From contig NW_026089533.1 of NCBI RefSeq assembly GCF_933775445.1, forward strand, positions 124,001 to 188,000: 64,000 bases of DNA. Reading direction: 5' to 3'. The stretch is from Argentina anserina (taxonomy: Eukaryota > Streptophyta > Magnoliopsida > Rosales > Rosaceae). Position numbers and translations under genes: made by a program. Numbering within the stretch: the first letter of the stretch is position 1; each line of letters starts with the position of its first letter. The notes under the pieces are model-generated. The model did not search any database. It saw only the letters and a list, made by a program, of their open reading frames with translations, and was not told the origin of the DNA. Below are positions 12,001 through 25,332 of this stretch, piece by piece.

Positions 12001-13657
12001 TGCGTATCTTTACTATTCCAATTGTGTATCTTTACATCGCTTGCGTATCTTTACTATTCCAATTGTGTATCTTTTCATTTCTTGTTTGAGTATCTTTCTG
12101 TAAGGCTTTCTGATGCGAGTTTCTATTGATTTTGAGAGTTTTGCAAGTGTGGGAGTGTGTTTCCTTCAAACTGAGTATCTTTACATCGTTTGCGTATCTT
12201 TACTATTCCAATTGTGTATCTTTACATCGTTTGCGTATCTTTACTATTGCAATTGTGTATCTTTTCATTTCTCGTTTGAGTATCTTTCTGTAAGGCTTTC
12301 TGATGCGAGTTTCTATTGAATTTTAGAGTTTTGCAAGTGTGGGAGTGTGTTTCTTTCAAACTGAGTATCTTTACATCGTTTGCGTATCTTTACTATTCCA
12401 ATTGTGTATCTTTTCATTTCTCGTTTGAGTATCTTTCTGTAAGGCTTTCGGATGCGAGTTTCTATTGAATTTGAGAGTTTTGCAAGTGTGGGAGTGTGTT
12501 TCCTTCAAACTGAGTATCTTTACATCGTTTGCGTATCTTTACTATTCCAATTGTGTATCTTTTCATTTCTCGTTTGAGTATCTTTCTGTAAGACTTTCGG
12601 ATGCGAGTTTCTATTGAATTTGAGAGTTTTGCAAGTGTGGGAGTGTGTTTGTTTCAAACTGAGTATCTTTACATCGTTTGCGTATCTTTACTATTCCAAT
12701 TGTGTATCTTTACATCGTTTGCGTATCTTTACTATTCCAATTGTGTATCTTTACATCGTTTGCGTATCTTTACTATTCCAATTGAGTATCTTTTCATTTC
12801 TCGTTTGAGTATCTTTCTGTAAGGCTTTCTGATGCGAGTTTCTATTGAATTTGAGAGTTTTGCAAGTGTGGGAGTGTGTTTGTTTCAAACTGAGTATCTT
12901 TACATCGTTTGCGTATCTTTACTATTCCAATTGTGTATCTTTACATCGCTTGCGTATCTTTACTATTCCAATTGTGTATCTTTTCATTTCTTGTTTGAGT
13001 ATCTTTCTGTAAGGCTTTCTGATGCGAGTTTCTATTGTATTTGAGAGTTTTGCAAGTGTGGGAGTGTGTTTCTTTCAAACTGAGTATCTTTACATCGTTT
13101 GCGTATCTTTACTATTCCAATTGTGTATCTTTTCATTTCTCGTTTGAGTATCTTTCTGTAAGGCTTTCTGATGCGAGTTTCTATTGAATTTGAGAGTTTT
13201 GCAAGTGTGGGAGTGTGTTTCCTTCAAACTGAGTATCTTTACATCGTTTGCGTATCTTTACTATTCCAATTGTGTATCTTTACATCGTTTGCGTATCTTT
13301 ACTATTGCAATTGTGTATCTTTTCATTTCTCGTTTGAGTATCTTTCTGTAATGCTTCTAATGCGAGTTTCTATTGTATTTGAGAGTTTTGCAAGTGTGGG
13401 AGTGTGTTTCTTTCAATCTGAGTATCTTTAAATCGTTTGCGTATCTTTACTACTCCAATTGTGTATCTTTTCATTTCTCGTTTGAGTATCTTTCTGTAAG
13501 GCTTTCTGATGCGAGTTTATATTGAATTTGAGAGTTTTGCAAGTGTGGGAGTGTGTTTCCTTCAAACTGAGTATCTTTACATCGTTTGCGTATCTTTACT
13601 ATTCCAATTGTGTATCTTTTCATTTCTCGTTTGAGTATCTTTCTGTAAGACTTTCGG
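8749..13657. repeat. 4909-bp higher-order repeat, copy 1
   Basis: There are 28 monomers whose lengths (14 S, 9 M, 1 m, 4 L) sum to exactly 4909. Counted from 8980 the order is M M S S L M S S M S S L M S S M S M M S S L M S m S S L. It begins within the last two units of the 4529-bp block, so the two higher-order repeats overlap. A private attgattttgag change at 12130 is absent from copy 2 at 17039. Confidence 0.9.
10377..10566 (+). repeat. Chimeric M unit: gatagtttt front, attgcaattg rear
   Basis: This unit starts like the 410-type (after tctataaggctttcgg, with gatagtttt) but then has tttctttcaaactga, catcgtttgcg and attgcaattg, as in the 939-type, and is followed by the attttagag unit that normally follows 939-type units. 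It appears to join two subtypes that are separate in the 4529-bp repeat. The same chimera recurs at 15286-15475, 4909 bp downstream, so the event predates that duplication. Confidence 0.85.
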
Positions 13658-16600
13658 ATGCGAGTTTCTATTGAATTTGAGAGTTTTGCAAGTGTGGGAG
13701 TGTGTTTGTTTCAAACTGAGTATCTTTACATCGTTTGCGTATCTTTACTATTCCAATTGTGTATCTTTACATCGTTTGCGTATCTTTACTATTCCAATTG
13801 TGTATCTTTACATCGTTTGCGTATCTTTACTATTCCAATTGAGTATCTTTTCATTTCTCGTTTGAGTATCTTTCTGTAAGGCTTTCTGATGCGAGTTTCT
13901 ATTGAATTTGAGAGTTTTGCAAGTGTGGGAGTGTGTTTGTTTCAAACTGAGTATCTTTACATCGTTTGCGTATCTTTACTATTCCAATTGTGTATCTTTA
14001 CATCGCTTGCGTATCTTTACTATTCCAATTGTGTATCTTTTCATTTCTTGTTTGAGTATCTTTCTGTAAGGCTTTCTGATGCGAGTATCTATTGTATTTG
14101 AGAGTTTTGCAAGTGTGGGAGTGTGTTTCTTTCAAACTGAGTATCTTTACATCGTTTGCGTATCTTTACTATTCCAATTGTGTATCTTTACATCGTTTGC
14201 GTATCTTTACTATTGCAATTGTGTATCTTTTCATTTCTCGTTTGAGTATCTTTCTGTAAGGCTTTCTGATGCGAGTTTCTATTGAATTTTAGAGTTTTGC
14301 AAGTGTGGGAGTGTGTTTCTTTCAAACTGAGTATCTTTACATCGTTTGCGTATCTTTACTATTCCAATTGTGTATCTTTTCATTTCTCGTTTGAGTATCT
14401 TTCTGTAAGGCTTTCGGATGCGAGTTTCTATTGAATTTGAGAGTTTTGCAAGTGTGGGAGTGTGTTTCCTTCAAACTGAGTATCTTTACATCGTTTGCGT
14501 ATCTTTACTATTCCAATTGTGTATCTTTTCATTTCTCGTTTGAGTATCTTTCTGTAAGACTTTCGGATGCGAGTTTCTATTGAATTTGAGAGTTTTGCAA
14601 GTGTGGGAGTGTGTTTGTTTCAAACTGAGTATCTTTACATCGTTTGCGTATCTTTACTATTCCAATTGTGTATCTTTACATCGTTTGCGTATCTTTACTA
14701 TTCCAATTGTGTATCTTTACATCGTTTGCGTATCTTTACTATTCCAATTGAGTATCTTTTCATTTCTCGTTTGAGTATCTTTCTGTAAGGCTTTCTGATG
14801 CGAGTTTCTATTGAATTTGAGAGTTTTGCAAGTGTGGGAGTGTGTTTGTTTCAAACTGAGTATCTTTACATCGTTTGCGTATCTTTACTATTCCAATTGT
14901 GTATCTTTACATCGCTTGCGTATCTTTACTATTCCAATTGTGTATCTTTTCATTTCTTGTTTGAGTATCTTTCTGTAAGGCTTTCTGATGCGAGTATCTA
15001 TTGTATTTGAGAGTTTTGCAAGTGTGGGAGTGTGTTTCTTTCAAACTGAGTATCTTTACATCGTTTGCGTATCTTTACTATTCCAATTGTGTATCTTTTC
15101 ATTTCTCGTTTGAGTATCTTTCTGTAAGGCTTTCTGATGCGAGTTTCTATTGTATTTGAGAGTTTTGCAAGTGTGGGAGTGTGTTTCTTTCAAACTGAGT
15201 ATCTTTACATCGTTTGCGTATCTTTACTATTCCAATTGTGTATCTTTTCATTTCTCGTTTGAGTATCTTTCTATAAGGCTTTCGGATGCGAGTTTCTATT
15301 GAATTTGATAGTTTTGCAAGTGTGGGAGTGTGTTTCTTTCAAACTGAGTATCTTTACATCGTTTGCGTATCTTTACTATTCCAATTGTGTATCTTTACAT
15401 CGTTTGCGTATCTTTACTATTGCAATTGTGTATCTTTTCATTTCTCGTTTGAGTATCTTTCTGTAAGGCTTTCTGATGCGAGTTTCTATTGAATTTTAGA
15501 GTTTTGCAAGTGTGGGAGTGTGTTTCTTTCAAACTGAGTATCTTTACATCGTTTGCGTATCTTTACTATTCCAATTGTGTATCTTTTCATTTCTCGTTTG
15601 AGTATCTTTCTGTAAGGCTTTCGGATGCGAGTTTCTATTGAATTTGAGAGTTTTGCAAGTGTGGGAGTGTGTTTCCTTCAAACTGAGTATCTTTACATCG
15701 TTTGCGTATCTTTACTATTCCAATTGTGTATCTTTTCATTTCTCGTTTGAGTATCTTTCTGTAAGACTTTCGGATGCGAGTTTCTATTGAATTTGAGAGT
15801 TTTGCAAGTGTGGGAGTGTGTTTGTTTCAAACTGAGTATCTTTACATCGTTTGCGTATCTTTACTATTCCAATTGTGTATCTTTACATCGTTTGCGTATC
15901 TTTACTATTCCAATTGTGTATCTTTACATCGTTTGCGTATCTTTACTATTCCAATTGAGTATCTTTTCATTTCTCGTTTGAGTATCTTTCTGTAAGGCTT
16001 TCTGATGCGAGTTTCTATTGAATTTGAGAGTTTTGCAAGTGTGGGAGTGTGTTTGTTTCAAACTGAGTATCTTTACATCGTTTGCGTATCTTTACTATTC
16101 CAATTGTGTATCTTTACATCGCTTGCGTATCTTTACTATTCCAATTGTGTATCTTTTCATTTCTTGTTTGAGTATCTTTCTGTAAGGCTTTCTGATGCGA
16201 GTATCTATTGTATTTGAGAGTTTTGCAAGTGTGGGAGTGTGTTTCTTTCAAACTGAGTATCTTTACATCGTTTGCGTATCTTTACTATTCCAATTGTGTA
16301 TCTTTTCATTTCTCGTTTGAGTATCTTTCTGTAAGGCTTTCTGATGCGAGTTTCTATTGTATTTGAGAGTTTTGCAAGTGTGGGAGTGTGTTTCTTTCAA
16401 ACTGAGTATCTTTACATCGTTTGCGTATCTTTACTATTCCAATTGTGTATCTTTTCATTTCTCGTTTGAGTATCTTTCTATAAGGCTTTCGGATGCGAGT
16501 TTCTATTGAATTTGATAGTTTTGCAAGTGTGGGAGTGTGTTTGTTTCAAACTGAGTATCTTTACATCGTTTGCGTATCTTTACTATTCCAATTTTGTATC

Positions 16601-18417
16601 TTTACATCGCTTGCGTATCTCTACTATTCCAATTGTGTATCTTTTCATTTCTTGTTTGAGTATCTTTCTGTAAGGCTTTCTGATGCGTGTTTCTATTGTA
16701 TTTGAGAGTTTTGCAAGTGTGGGAGTGTGTTTCTTTCAAACTGAGTATCTTTACATCGTTGGCGTATCTTTACTATTCCAATTGTGTATCTTTTCATTTC
16801 TCGTTTGAGTATCTTTCTGTAAGGCTTTCGGATGCGAGTTTCTATTGAATTTGATAGTTTTGCAAGTGTGGGAGTGTGTTTGTTTCAAACTGAGTATCTT
16901 TACATCGTTTGCGTATCTTTACTATTCCAATTGTGTATCTTTACATCGCTTGCGTATCTTTACTATTCCAATTGTGTATCTTTTCATTTGTTGTTTGAGT
17001 ATCTTTCTGTAAGGCTTTCTGATGCGAGTTTCTATTGAATTTGAGAGTTTTGCAAGTGTGGGAGTGTGTTTCCTTCAAACTGAGTATCTTTACATCGTTT
17101 GCGTATCTTTACTATTCCAATTGTGTATCTTTACATCGTTTGCGTATCTTTACTATTGCAATTGTGTATCTTTTCATTTCTCGTTTGAGTATCTTTCTGT
17201 AAGGCTTTCTGATGCGAGTTTCTATTGAATTTTAGAGTTTTGCAAGTGTGGGAGTGTGTTTCTTTCAAACTGAGTATCTTTACATCGTTTGCGTATCTTT
17301 ACTATTCCAATTGTGTATCTTTTCATTTCTCGTTTGAGTATCTTTCTGTAAGGCTTTCGGATGCGAGTTTCTATTGAATTTGAGAGTTTTGCAAGTGTGG
17401 GAGTGTGTTTCCTTCAAACTGAGTATCTTTACATCGTTTGCGTATCTTTACTATTCCAATTGTGTATCTTTTCATTTCTCGTTTGAGTATCTTTCTGTAA
17501 GACTTTCGGATGCGAGTTTCTATTGAATTTGAGAGTTTTGCAAGTGTGGGAGTGTGTTTGTTTCAAACTGAGTATCTTTACATCGTTTGCGTATCTTTAC
17601 TATTCCAATTGTGTATCTTTACATCGTTTGCGTATCTTTACTATTCCAATTGTGTATCTTTACATCGTTTGCGTATCTTTACTATTCCAATTGAGTATCT
17701 TTTCATTTCTCGTTTGAGTATCTTTCTGTAAGGCTTTCTGATGCGAGTTTCTATTGAATTTGAGAGTTTTGCAAGTGTGGGAGTGTGTTTGTTTCAAACT
17801 GAGTATCTTTACATCGTTTGCGTATCTTTACTATTCCAATTGTGTATCTTTACATCGCTTGCGTATCTTTACTATTCCAATTGTGTATCTTTTCATTTCT
17901 TGTTTGAGTATCTTTCTGTAAGGCTTTCTGATGCGAGTTTCTATTGTATTTGAGAGTTTTGCAAGTGTGGGAGTGTGTTTCTTTCAAACTGAGTATCTTT
18001 ACATCGTTTGCGTATCTTTACTATTCCAATTGTGTATCTTTTCATTTCTCGTTTGAGTATCTTTCTGTAAGGCTTTCTGATGCGAGTTTCTATTGAATTT
18101 GAGAGTTTTGCAAGTGTGGGAGTGTGTTTCCTTCAAACTGAGTATCTTTACATCGTTTGCGTATCTTTACTATTCCAATTGTGTATCTTTACATCGTTTG
18201 CGTATCTTTACTATTGCAATTGTGTATCTTTTCATTTCTCGTTTGAGTATCTTTCTGTAATGCTTCTAATGCGAGTTTCTATTGTATTTGAGAGTTTTGC
18301 AAGTGTGGGAGTGTGTTTCTTTCAATCTGAGTATCTTTAAATCGTTTGCGTATCTTTACTACTCCAATTGTGTATCTTTTCATTTCTCGTTTGAGTATCT
18401 TTCTGTAAGGCTTTCTG
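13658..18417. repeat. 4909-bp higher-order repeat, copy 2
   Basis: Follows copy 1 unit for unit, including the chimeric unit at 15286 (10377 in copy 1). The match breaks in the unit starting at 18418, which is 189 bp against 149 bp at 13509. A private change, tcatttgttg at 16990 (tcatttcttg at 12081), is seen only here. The second half of this copy is also the first copy of the 3321-bp repeat. Confidence 0.9.
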
Positions 18418-19094
18418 ATGCGAGTTTATATTGAATTTGAGAGTTTTGCAAGTGTGGGAGTGTGTTTCCTTCAAACTGAGTATCTTTACATCGTTTGCGT
18501 ATCTTTACTATTCCAATTGTGTATCTTTACATCGTTTGCGTATCTTTACTATTCCAATTGTGTATCTTTTCATTTCTCGTTTGAGTATCTTTCTGTAAGG
18601 CTTCTGATGCGAGTTTCTACTGTATTTGAGAGTTTTGCAAGTGTGGGAGTGTGTTTCTTTCAAACTGAGTATCTTTACATCGTTTGCGTATCTTTACTAT
18701 TCCAATTGTGTATCTTTACATCGTTTGCGTATCTTTACTATTCCAATTGTGTATCTTTTCAATTCTCGTTTGAGTATCTTTCTGTAAGGCTTTCTTATGC
18801 GAGTTTCTATTGTATTTGAGAGTTTTGCAAGTGTGGGAGTGTGTTTCTTTCAAACTGAGTATCTTTACATCGTTTGCGTATCTTTACTATTCCAATTGTG
18901 TATCTTTTCATTTCTCGTTTGAGTATCTTTCTATAAGGCTTTCGGATGCGAGTTTCTATTGAATTTGAGAGTTTTGCAAGTGTGGGAGTGTGTTTCTTTC
19001 AAACTGAGTATCTTTACATCGTTTGTGTATCTTTACTATTCCAATTGTGTATCTTTTCATTTCTCGTTTGAGTATCTTTCTGTAAGGCTTTCTG
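15774..19094. repeat. 3321-bp higher-order repeat, copy 1
   Basis: The order is L M S S M S M M S S L M S m S m M S S: 19 units summing to 3321. Its first 2.6 kb coincides with copy 2 of the 4909-bp repeat and its end (18418-19094) is new: a 189-bp unit followed by actgtatttg, tcaattctcg and a gtttgtgtatc variant near 19023. The 189-bp length keeps the plus frame open across two units and yields a 133-codon frame at 18418-18819. This is not coding evidence. Confidence 0.9.
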
Positions 19095-22000
19095 ATGCGA
19101 GTTTCTATTGAATTTGAGAGTTTTGCAAGTGTGGGAGTGTGTTTGTTTCAAACTGAGTATCTTTACATCGTTTGCGTATCTTTACTATTCCAATTGTGTA
19201 TCTTTACATCGTTTGCGTATCTTTACTATTCCAATTGTGTATCTTTACATCGTTTGCGTATCTTTACTATTCCAATTGAGTATCTTTTCATTTCTCGTTT
19301 GAGTATCTTTCTGTAAGGCTTTCTGATGCGAGTTTCTATTGAATTTGAGAGTTTTGCAAGTGTGGGAGTGTGTTTGTTTCAAACTGAGTATCTTTACATC
19401 GTTTGCGTATCTTTACTATTCCAATTGTGTATCTTTACATCGCTTGCGTATCTTTACTATTCCAATTGTGTATCTTTTCATTTCTTGTTTGAGTATCTTT
19501 CTGTAAGGCTTTCTGATGCGAGTTTCTATTGTATTTGAGAGTTTTGCAAGTGTGGGAGTGTGTTTCTTTCAAACTGAGTATCTTTACATCGTTTGCGTAT
19601 CTTTACTATTCCAATTGTGTATCTTTTCATTTCTTGTTTGAGTATCTTTCTGTAAGGCTTTCTGATGCGAGTTTCTATTGTATTTGAGAGTTTTGCAAGT
19701 GTGGGAGTGTGTTTCTTTCAAACTGAGTATCTTTACATCGTTTGCGTATCTTTACTATTCCAATTGTGTATCTTTTCATTTCTCGTTTGAGTATCTTTCT
19801 ATAAGGCTTTCGGATGCGAGTTTCTATTGAATTTGATAGTTTTGCAAGTGTGGGAGTGTGTTTGTTTCAAACTGAGTATCTTTACATCGTTTGCGTATCT
19901 TTACTATTCCAATTTTGTATCTTTACATCGCTTGCGTATCTCTACTATTCCAATTGTGTATCTTTTCATTTCTTGTTTGAGTATGTTTCTGTAAGGCTTT
20001 CTGATGCGTGTTTCTATTGTATTTGAGAGTTTTGCAAGTGTGGGAGTGTGTTTCTTTCAAACTGAGTATCTTTACATCGTTGGCGTATCTTTACTATTCC
20101 AATTGTGTATCTTTTCATTTCTCGTTTGAGTATCTTTCTGTAAGGCTTTCGGATGCGAGTTTCTATTGAATTTGATAGTTTTGCAAGTGTGGGAGTGTGT
20201 TTGTTTCAAACTGAGTATCTTTACATCGTTTGCGTATCTTTACTATTCCAATTGTGTATCTTTACATCGCTTGCGTATCTTTACTATTCCAATTGTGTAT
20301 CTTTTCATTTCTTGTTTGAGTATCTTTCTGTAAGGCTTTCTGATGCGAGTTTCTATTGAATTTGAGAGTTTTGCAAGTGTGGGAGTGTGTTTCCTTCAAA
20401 CTGAGTATCTTTACATCGTTTGCGTATCTTTACTATTCCAATTGTGTATCTTTACATCGTTTGCGTATCTTTACTATTCCAATTGTGTATCTTTTCATTT
20501 CTCGTTTGAGTATGTTTCTGTAAGGCTTTCTGATGCGAGTTTCTATTGAATTTTAGAGTTTTGCAAGTGTGGGAGTGTGTTTCTTTCAAACTGAGTATCT
20601 TTACATCGTTTGCGTATCTTTACTATTCCAATTGTGTATCTTTTCATTTCTCGTTTGAGTATCTTTCTGTAAGGCTTTCGGATGCGAGTTTCTATTGAAT
20701 TTGAGAGTTTTGCAAGTGTGGGAGTGTGTTTCCTTCAAACTGAGTATCTTTACATCGTTTGCGTATCTTTACTATTCCAATTGTGTATCTTTTCATTTCT
20801 CGTTTGAGTATCTTTCTGTAAGACTTTCGGATGCGAGTTTCTATTGAATTTGAGAGTTTTGCAAGTGTGGGAGTGTGTTTGTTTCAAACTGAGTATCTTT
20901 ACATCGTTTGCGTATCTTTACTATTCCAATTGTGTATCTTTACATCGTTTGCGTATCTTTACTATTCCAATTGTGTATCTTTACATCGTTTGCGTATCTT
21001 TACTATTCCAATTGAGTATCTTTTCATTTCTCGTTTGAGTATCTTTCTGTAAGGCTTTCTGATGCGAGTTTCTATTGAATTTGAGAGTTTTGCAAGTGTG
21101 GGAGTGTGTTTGTTTCAAACTGAGTATCTTTACATCGTTTGCGTATCTTTACTATTCCAATTGTGTATCTTTACATCGCTTGCGTATCTTTACTATTCCA
21201 ATTGTGTATCTTTTCATTTCTTGTTTGAGTATCTTTCTGTAAGGCTTTCTGATGCGAGTTTCTATTGTATTTGAGAGTTTTGCAAGTGTGGGAGTGTGTT
21301 TCTTTCAAACTGAGTATCTTTACATCGTTTGCGTATCTTTACTATTCCAATTGTGTATCTTTTCATTTCTCGTTTGAGTATCTTTCTGTAAGGCTTTCTG
21401 ATGCGAGTTTCTATTGAATTTGAGAGTTTTGCAAGTGTGGGAGTGTGTTTCCTTCAAACTGAGTATCTTTACATCGTTTGCGTATCTTTACTATTCCAAT
21501 TGTGTATCTTTACATCGTTTGCGTATCTTTACTATTGCAATTGTGTATCTTTTCATTTCTCGTTTGAGTATCTTTCTGTAATGCTTCTAATGCGAGTTTC
21601 TATTGTATTTGAGAGTTTTGCAAGTGTGGGAGTGTGTTTCTTTCAATCTGAGTATCTTTAAATCGTTTGCGTATCTTTACTACTCCAATTGTGTATCTTT
21701 TCATTTCTCGTTTGAGTATCTTTCTGTAAGGCTTTCTGATGCGAGTTTATATTGAATTTGAGAGTTTTGCAAGTGTGGGAGTGTGTTTCCTTCAAACTGA
21801 GTATCTTTACATCGTTTGCGTATCTTTACTATTCCAATTGTGTATCTTTACATCGTTTGCGTATCTTTACTATTCCAATTGTGTATCTTTTCATTTCTCG
21901 TTTGAGTATCTTTCTGTAAGGCTTCTGATGCGAGTTTCTACTGTATTTGAGAGTTTTGCAAGTGTGGGAGTGTGTTTCTTTCAAACTGAGTATCTTTACA

Positions 22001-22415
22001 TCGTTTGCGTATCTTTACTATTCCAATTGTGTATCTTTACATCGTTTGCGTATCTTTACTATTCCAATTGTGTATCTTTTCAATTCTCGTTTGAGTATCT
22101 TTCTGTAAGGCTTTCTGATGCGAGTTTCTATTGTATTTGAGAGTTTTGCAAGTGTGGGAGTGTGTTTCTTTCAAACTGAGTATCTTTACATCGTTTGCGT
22201 ATCTTTACTATTCCAATTGTGTATCTTTTCATTTCTCGTTTGAGTATCTTTCTATAAGGCTTTCGGATGCGAGTTTCTATTGAATTTGAGAGTTTTGCAA
22301 GTGTGGGAGTGTGTTTCTTTCAAACTGAGTATCTTTACATCGTTTGTGTATCTTTACTATTCCAATTGTGTATCTTTTCATTTCTCGTTTGAGTATCTTT
22401 CTGTAAGGCTTTCTG
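19095..22415. repeat. 3321-bp higher-order repeat, copy 2
   Basis: Repeats the 19-unit order, with shared markers such as tcaattctcg (near 18760 and 22081) and gtttgtgtatc (near 19023 and 22344). Small private changes include gagtatgtttctg near 19984 and 20514. The next unit (22416) is a 149-bp S where an L would be expected, so the period ends here. Confidence 0.9.
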
Positions 22416-24490
22416 ATGCGAGTTTCTATTGTATTTGAGAGTTTTGCAAGTGTGGGAGTGTGTTTCTTTCAAACTGAGTATCTTTACATCGTTTGCGTAT
22501 CTTTACTATTCCAATTGTGTATCTTTTCATTTCTCGTTTGAGTATCTTTCTATAAGGCTTTCGGATGCGAGTTTCTATTGAATTTGATAGTTTTGCAAGT
22601 GTGGGAGTGTGTTTATTCCAAACTGAGTATCTTTACATCGTTTGCGTATCTTTACTATTCCAATTTTGTATCTTTACATCGCTTGCGTATCTCTACTATT
22701 CCAATTGTGTATCTTTTCATTTCTTGTTTGAGTATCTTTCTGTAAGGCTTTCTGATGCGTGTTTCTATTGTATTTGAGAGTTTTGCAAGTGTGGGAGTGT
22801 GTTTCTTTCAAACTGAGTATCTTTACATCGTTTGCGTATCTTTACTATTCCAATTGTGTATCTTTTCATTTCTCGTTTGAGTATCTTTCTGTAAGGCTTT
22901 CGGATGCGAGTTTCTATTGAATTTGATAGTTTTGCAAGTGTGGGAGTGTGTTTGTTTCAAACTGAGTATCTTTACATCGTTTGCGTATCTTTACTATTCC
23001 AATTGTGTATCTTTTCAATTCTCGTTTGAGTATCTTTCTGTAAGGCTTTCTTATGCGAGTTTCTATTGTATTTGAGAGTTTTGCAAGTGTGGGAGTGTGT
23101 TTCTTTCAAACTGAGTATCTTTACATCGTTTGCGTATCTTTACTATTCCAATTGTGTATCTTTTCATTTCTCGTTTGAGTATCTTTCTATAAGGCTTTCG
23201 GATGCGAGTTTCTATTGAATTTGAGAGTTTTGCAAGTGTGGGAGTGTGTTTCTTTCAAACTGAGTATCTTTACATCGTTTGTGTATCTTTACTATTCCAA
23301 TTGTGTATCTTTTCATTTCTCGTTTGAGTATCTTTCTGTAAGGCTTTCTGATGCGAGTTTCTATTGAATTTGAGAGTTTTGCAAGTGTGGGAGTGTGTTT
23401 GTTTCAAACTGAGTATCTTTACATCGTTTGCGTATCTTTACTATTCCAATTGTGTATCTTTACATCGTTTGCGTATCTTTACTATTCCAATTGTGTATCT
23501 TTACATCGTTTGCGTATCTTTACTTTTCCAATTGAGTATCTTTTCATTTCTCGTTTGAGTATCTTTCTGTAAGGCTTTCTGATGCGAGTTTCTATTGAAT
23601 TTGAGAGTTTTGCAAGTGTGGGAGTGTGTTTCTTTCAAACTGAGTATCTTTACATCGTTTGCGTATCTTTACTATTCCAATTGTGTATCTTTACATCGCT
23701 TGCGTATCTTTACTATTCCAATTGTGTATCTTTTCATTTCTCGTTTGAGTATCTTTCTATAAGGCTTTCGGATGCGAGTTTCTATTGAATTTGAGAGTTT
23801 TGCAAGTGTGGGAGTGTGTTTCTTTCAAACTGAGTATCTTTACATCGTTTGCGTATCTTTACTATTCCAATTGTGTATCTTTTCATTTCTCGTTTGAGTA
23901 TCTTTCTGTAAGGCTTTCTGATGCGAGTTTCTATTGTATTTGAGAGTTTTGCAAGTGTGGGAGTGTGTTTGTTTCAAACTGAGTATCTTTACATAGTTTG
24001 CGTATCTTTACTATTCCAATTGTGTATCTTTTCATTTCTCGTTTGAGTATCTTTCTGTAAGACTTTCGGATGCGAGTTTCTATTGAATTTGAGAGTTTTG
24101 CAAGTGTGGGAGTGTGTTTGTTTCAAACTGAGTATCTTTACATCGTTTGCGTATCTTTACTATTCCAATTGTGTATCTTTACATCGTTTGCGTATCTTTA
24201 CTATTCCAATTGTGTATCTTTACATCGTTTGCGTATCTTTACTATTCCAATTGAGTATCTTTTCATTTCTCGTTTGAGTATCTTTCTGTAAGGCTTTCTG
24301 ATGCGAGTTTCTATTGAATTTGAGAGTTTTGCAAGTGTGGGAGTGTGTTTGTTTCAAACTGAGTATCTTTACATCGTTTGCGTATCTTTACTATTCCAAT
24401 TGTGTATCTTTACATCGCTTGCGTATCTTTACTATTCCAATTGTGTATCTTTTCATTTCTTGTTTGAGTATCTTTCTGTAAGGCTTTCTG

Positions 24491-24762
24491 ATGCGAGTTT
24501 CTATTGAATTTGAGAGTTTTGCAAGTGTGGGAGTGTGTTTCCTTCAAACTGAGTATCTTTACATCGTTTGCGTATCTTTACTATTCCAATTGTGTATCTT
24601 TACATCGTTTGCGTATCTTTACTATTCCAATTGTGTATCTTTACATCGTTTGCGTATCTTTACTATTCCAATTGTGTATCTTTACATCGTTTGCGTATCT
24701 TTACTATTCCAATTGAGTATCTTTTCATTTCTCGTTTGAGTATCTTTCTGTAAGGCTTTCTG
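24491..24762 (+). repeat. Monomer class X (272 bp), first copy
   Basis: This unit contains four tandem 41-bp subrepeats at 24553-24716, the last ending caattgag. Its long segment ends with tttccttcaaactga, the form normally found in attgcaattg-type M or S units and not in L units, which have tttgtttcaaactga. It therefore looks like a recombinant between a tttcctt unit and an L unit, joined out of register within the 41-bp ladder. The other X units are at 53479, 54619 and 57494. Confidence 0.9.
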
Positions 24763-25183
24763 ATGCGAGTTTCTATTGAATTTGAGAGTTTTGCAAGTGT
24801 GGGAGTGTGTTTGTTTCAAACTGAGTATCTTTACATCGTTTGCGTATCTTTACTATTCCAATTGTGTATCTTTACATCGCTTGCGTATCTTTACTATTCC
24901 AATTGTGTATCTTTTCATTTCTCGTTTGAGTATCTTTCTGTAAGACTTTCGGATGCGAGTTTCTATTGAATTTGAGAGTTTTGCAAGTGTGGGAGTGTGT
25001 TTGTTTCAAACTGAGTATCTTTACATCGTTTGCGTATCTTTACTATTCCAATTGTGTATCTTTACATCGTTTGCGTATCTTTACTATTCCAATTGTGTAT
25101 CTTTACATCGTTTGCGTATCTTTACTATTCCAATTGAGTATCTTTTCATTTCTCGTTTGAGTATCTTTCTGTAAGGCTTTCTG

Positions 25184-25332
25184 ATGCGAGTTTCTATTGA
25201 ATTTGAGAGTTTTGCAAGTGTGGGAGTGTGTTTCTTTCAATCTGAGTATCTTTAAATCGTTTGCGTATCTTTACTACTCCAATTGTGTATCTTTTCATTT
25301 CTCGTTTGAGTATCTTTCTGTAAGGCTTTCTG
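25184..25332 (+). repeat. Chimeric S unit: ordinary front, diverged-subfamily rear
   Basis: The unit begins with the ordinary taaggctttctgatgcgag and attgaatttgag but ends with caatctgag, tttaaatcg and actactcc, the rear half of the diverged subfamily described at 2186. The switch lies between the attgaatttgag marker and caatctgag. It follows an L unit (24953), which normally precedes an M unit. The position coincides with the junction that starts the second 3594-bp copy, so this is probably the recombination joint of that duplication. Confidence 0.85.

Larger units (their letters stand above)
21739..25332. repeat. 3594-bp higher-order repeat, copy 1
   Basis: The order is m M S S S M S S S S L M S S L M X M L S: 20 units summing to 3594. 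Markers include gtgtgtttattcc near 22612, cttttccaattgag near 23524 and acatagtttg near 23993. It contains the X unit at 24491 and ends with the chimeric S unit at 25184. Confidence 0.88.

Noticed and set aside
18418..18819. Longest open frame (133 codons, plus strand), repeated at 21739, 25333 and 38309; could look like a conserved hydrophobic membrane protein
   Set aside because: It is two adjacent satellite units read through because one of them is 189 bp (divisible by three). Most units change frame, codon content is just the T-rich repeat, and no start context or stop position is conserved beyond the repeat itself.
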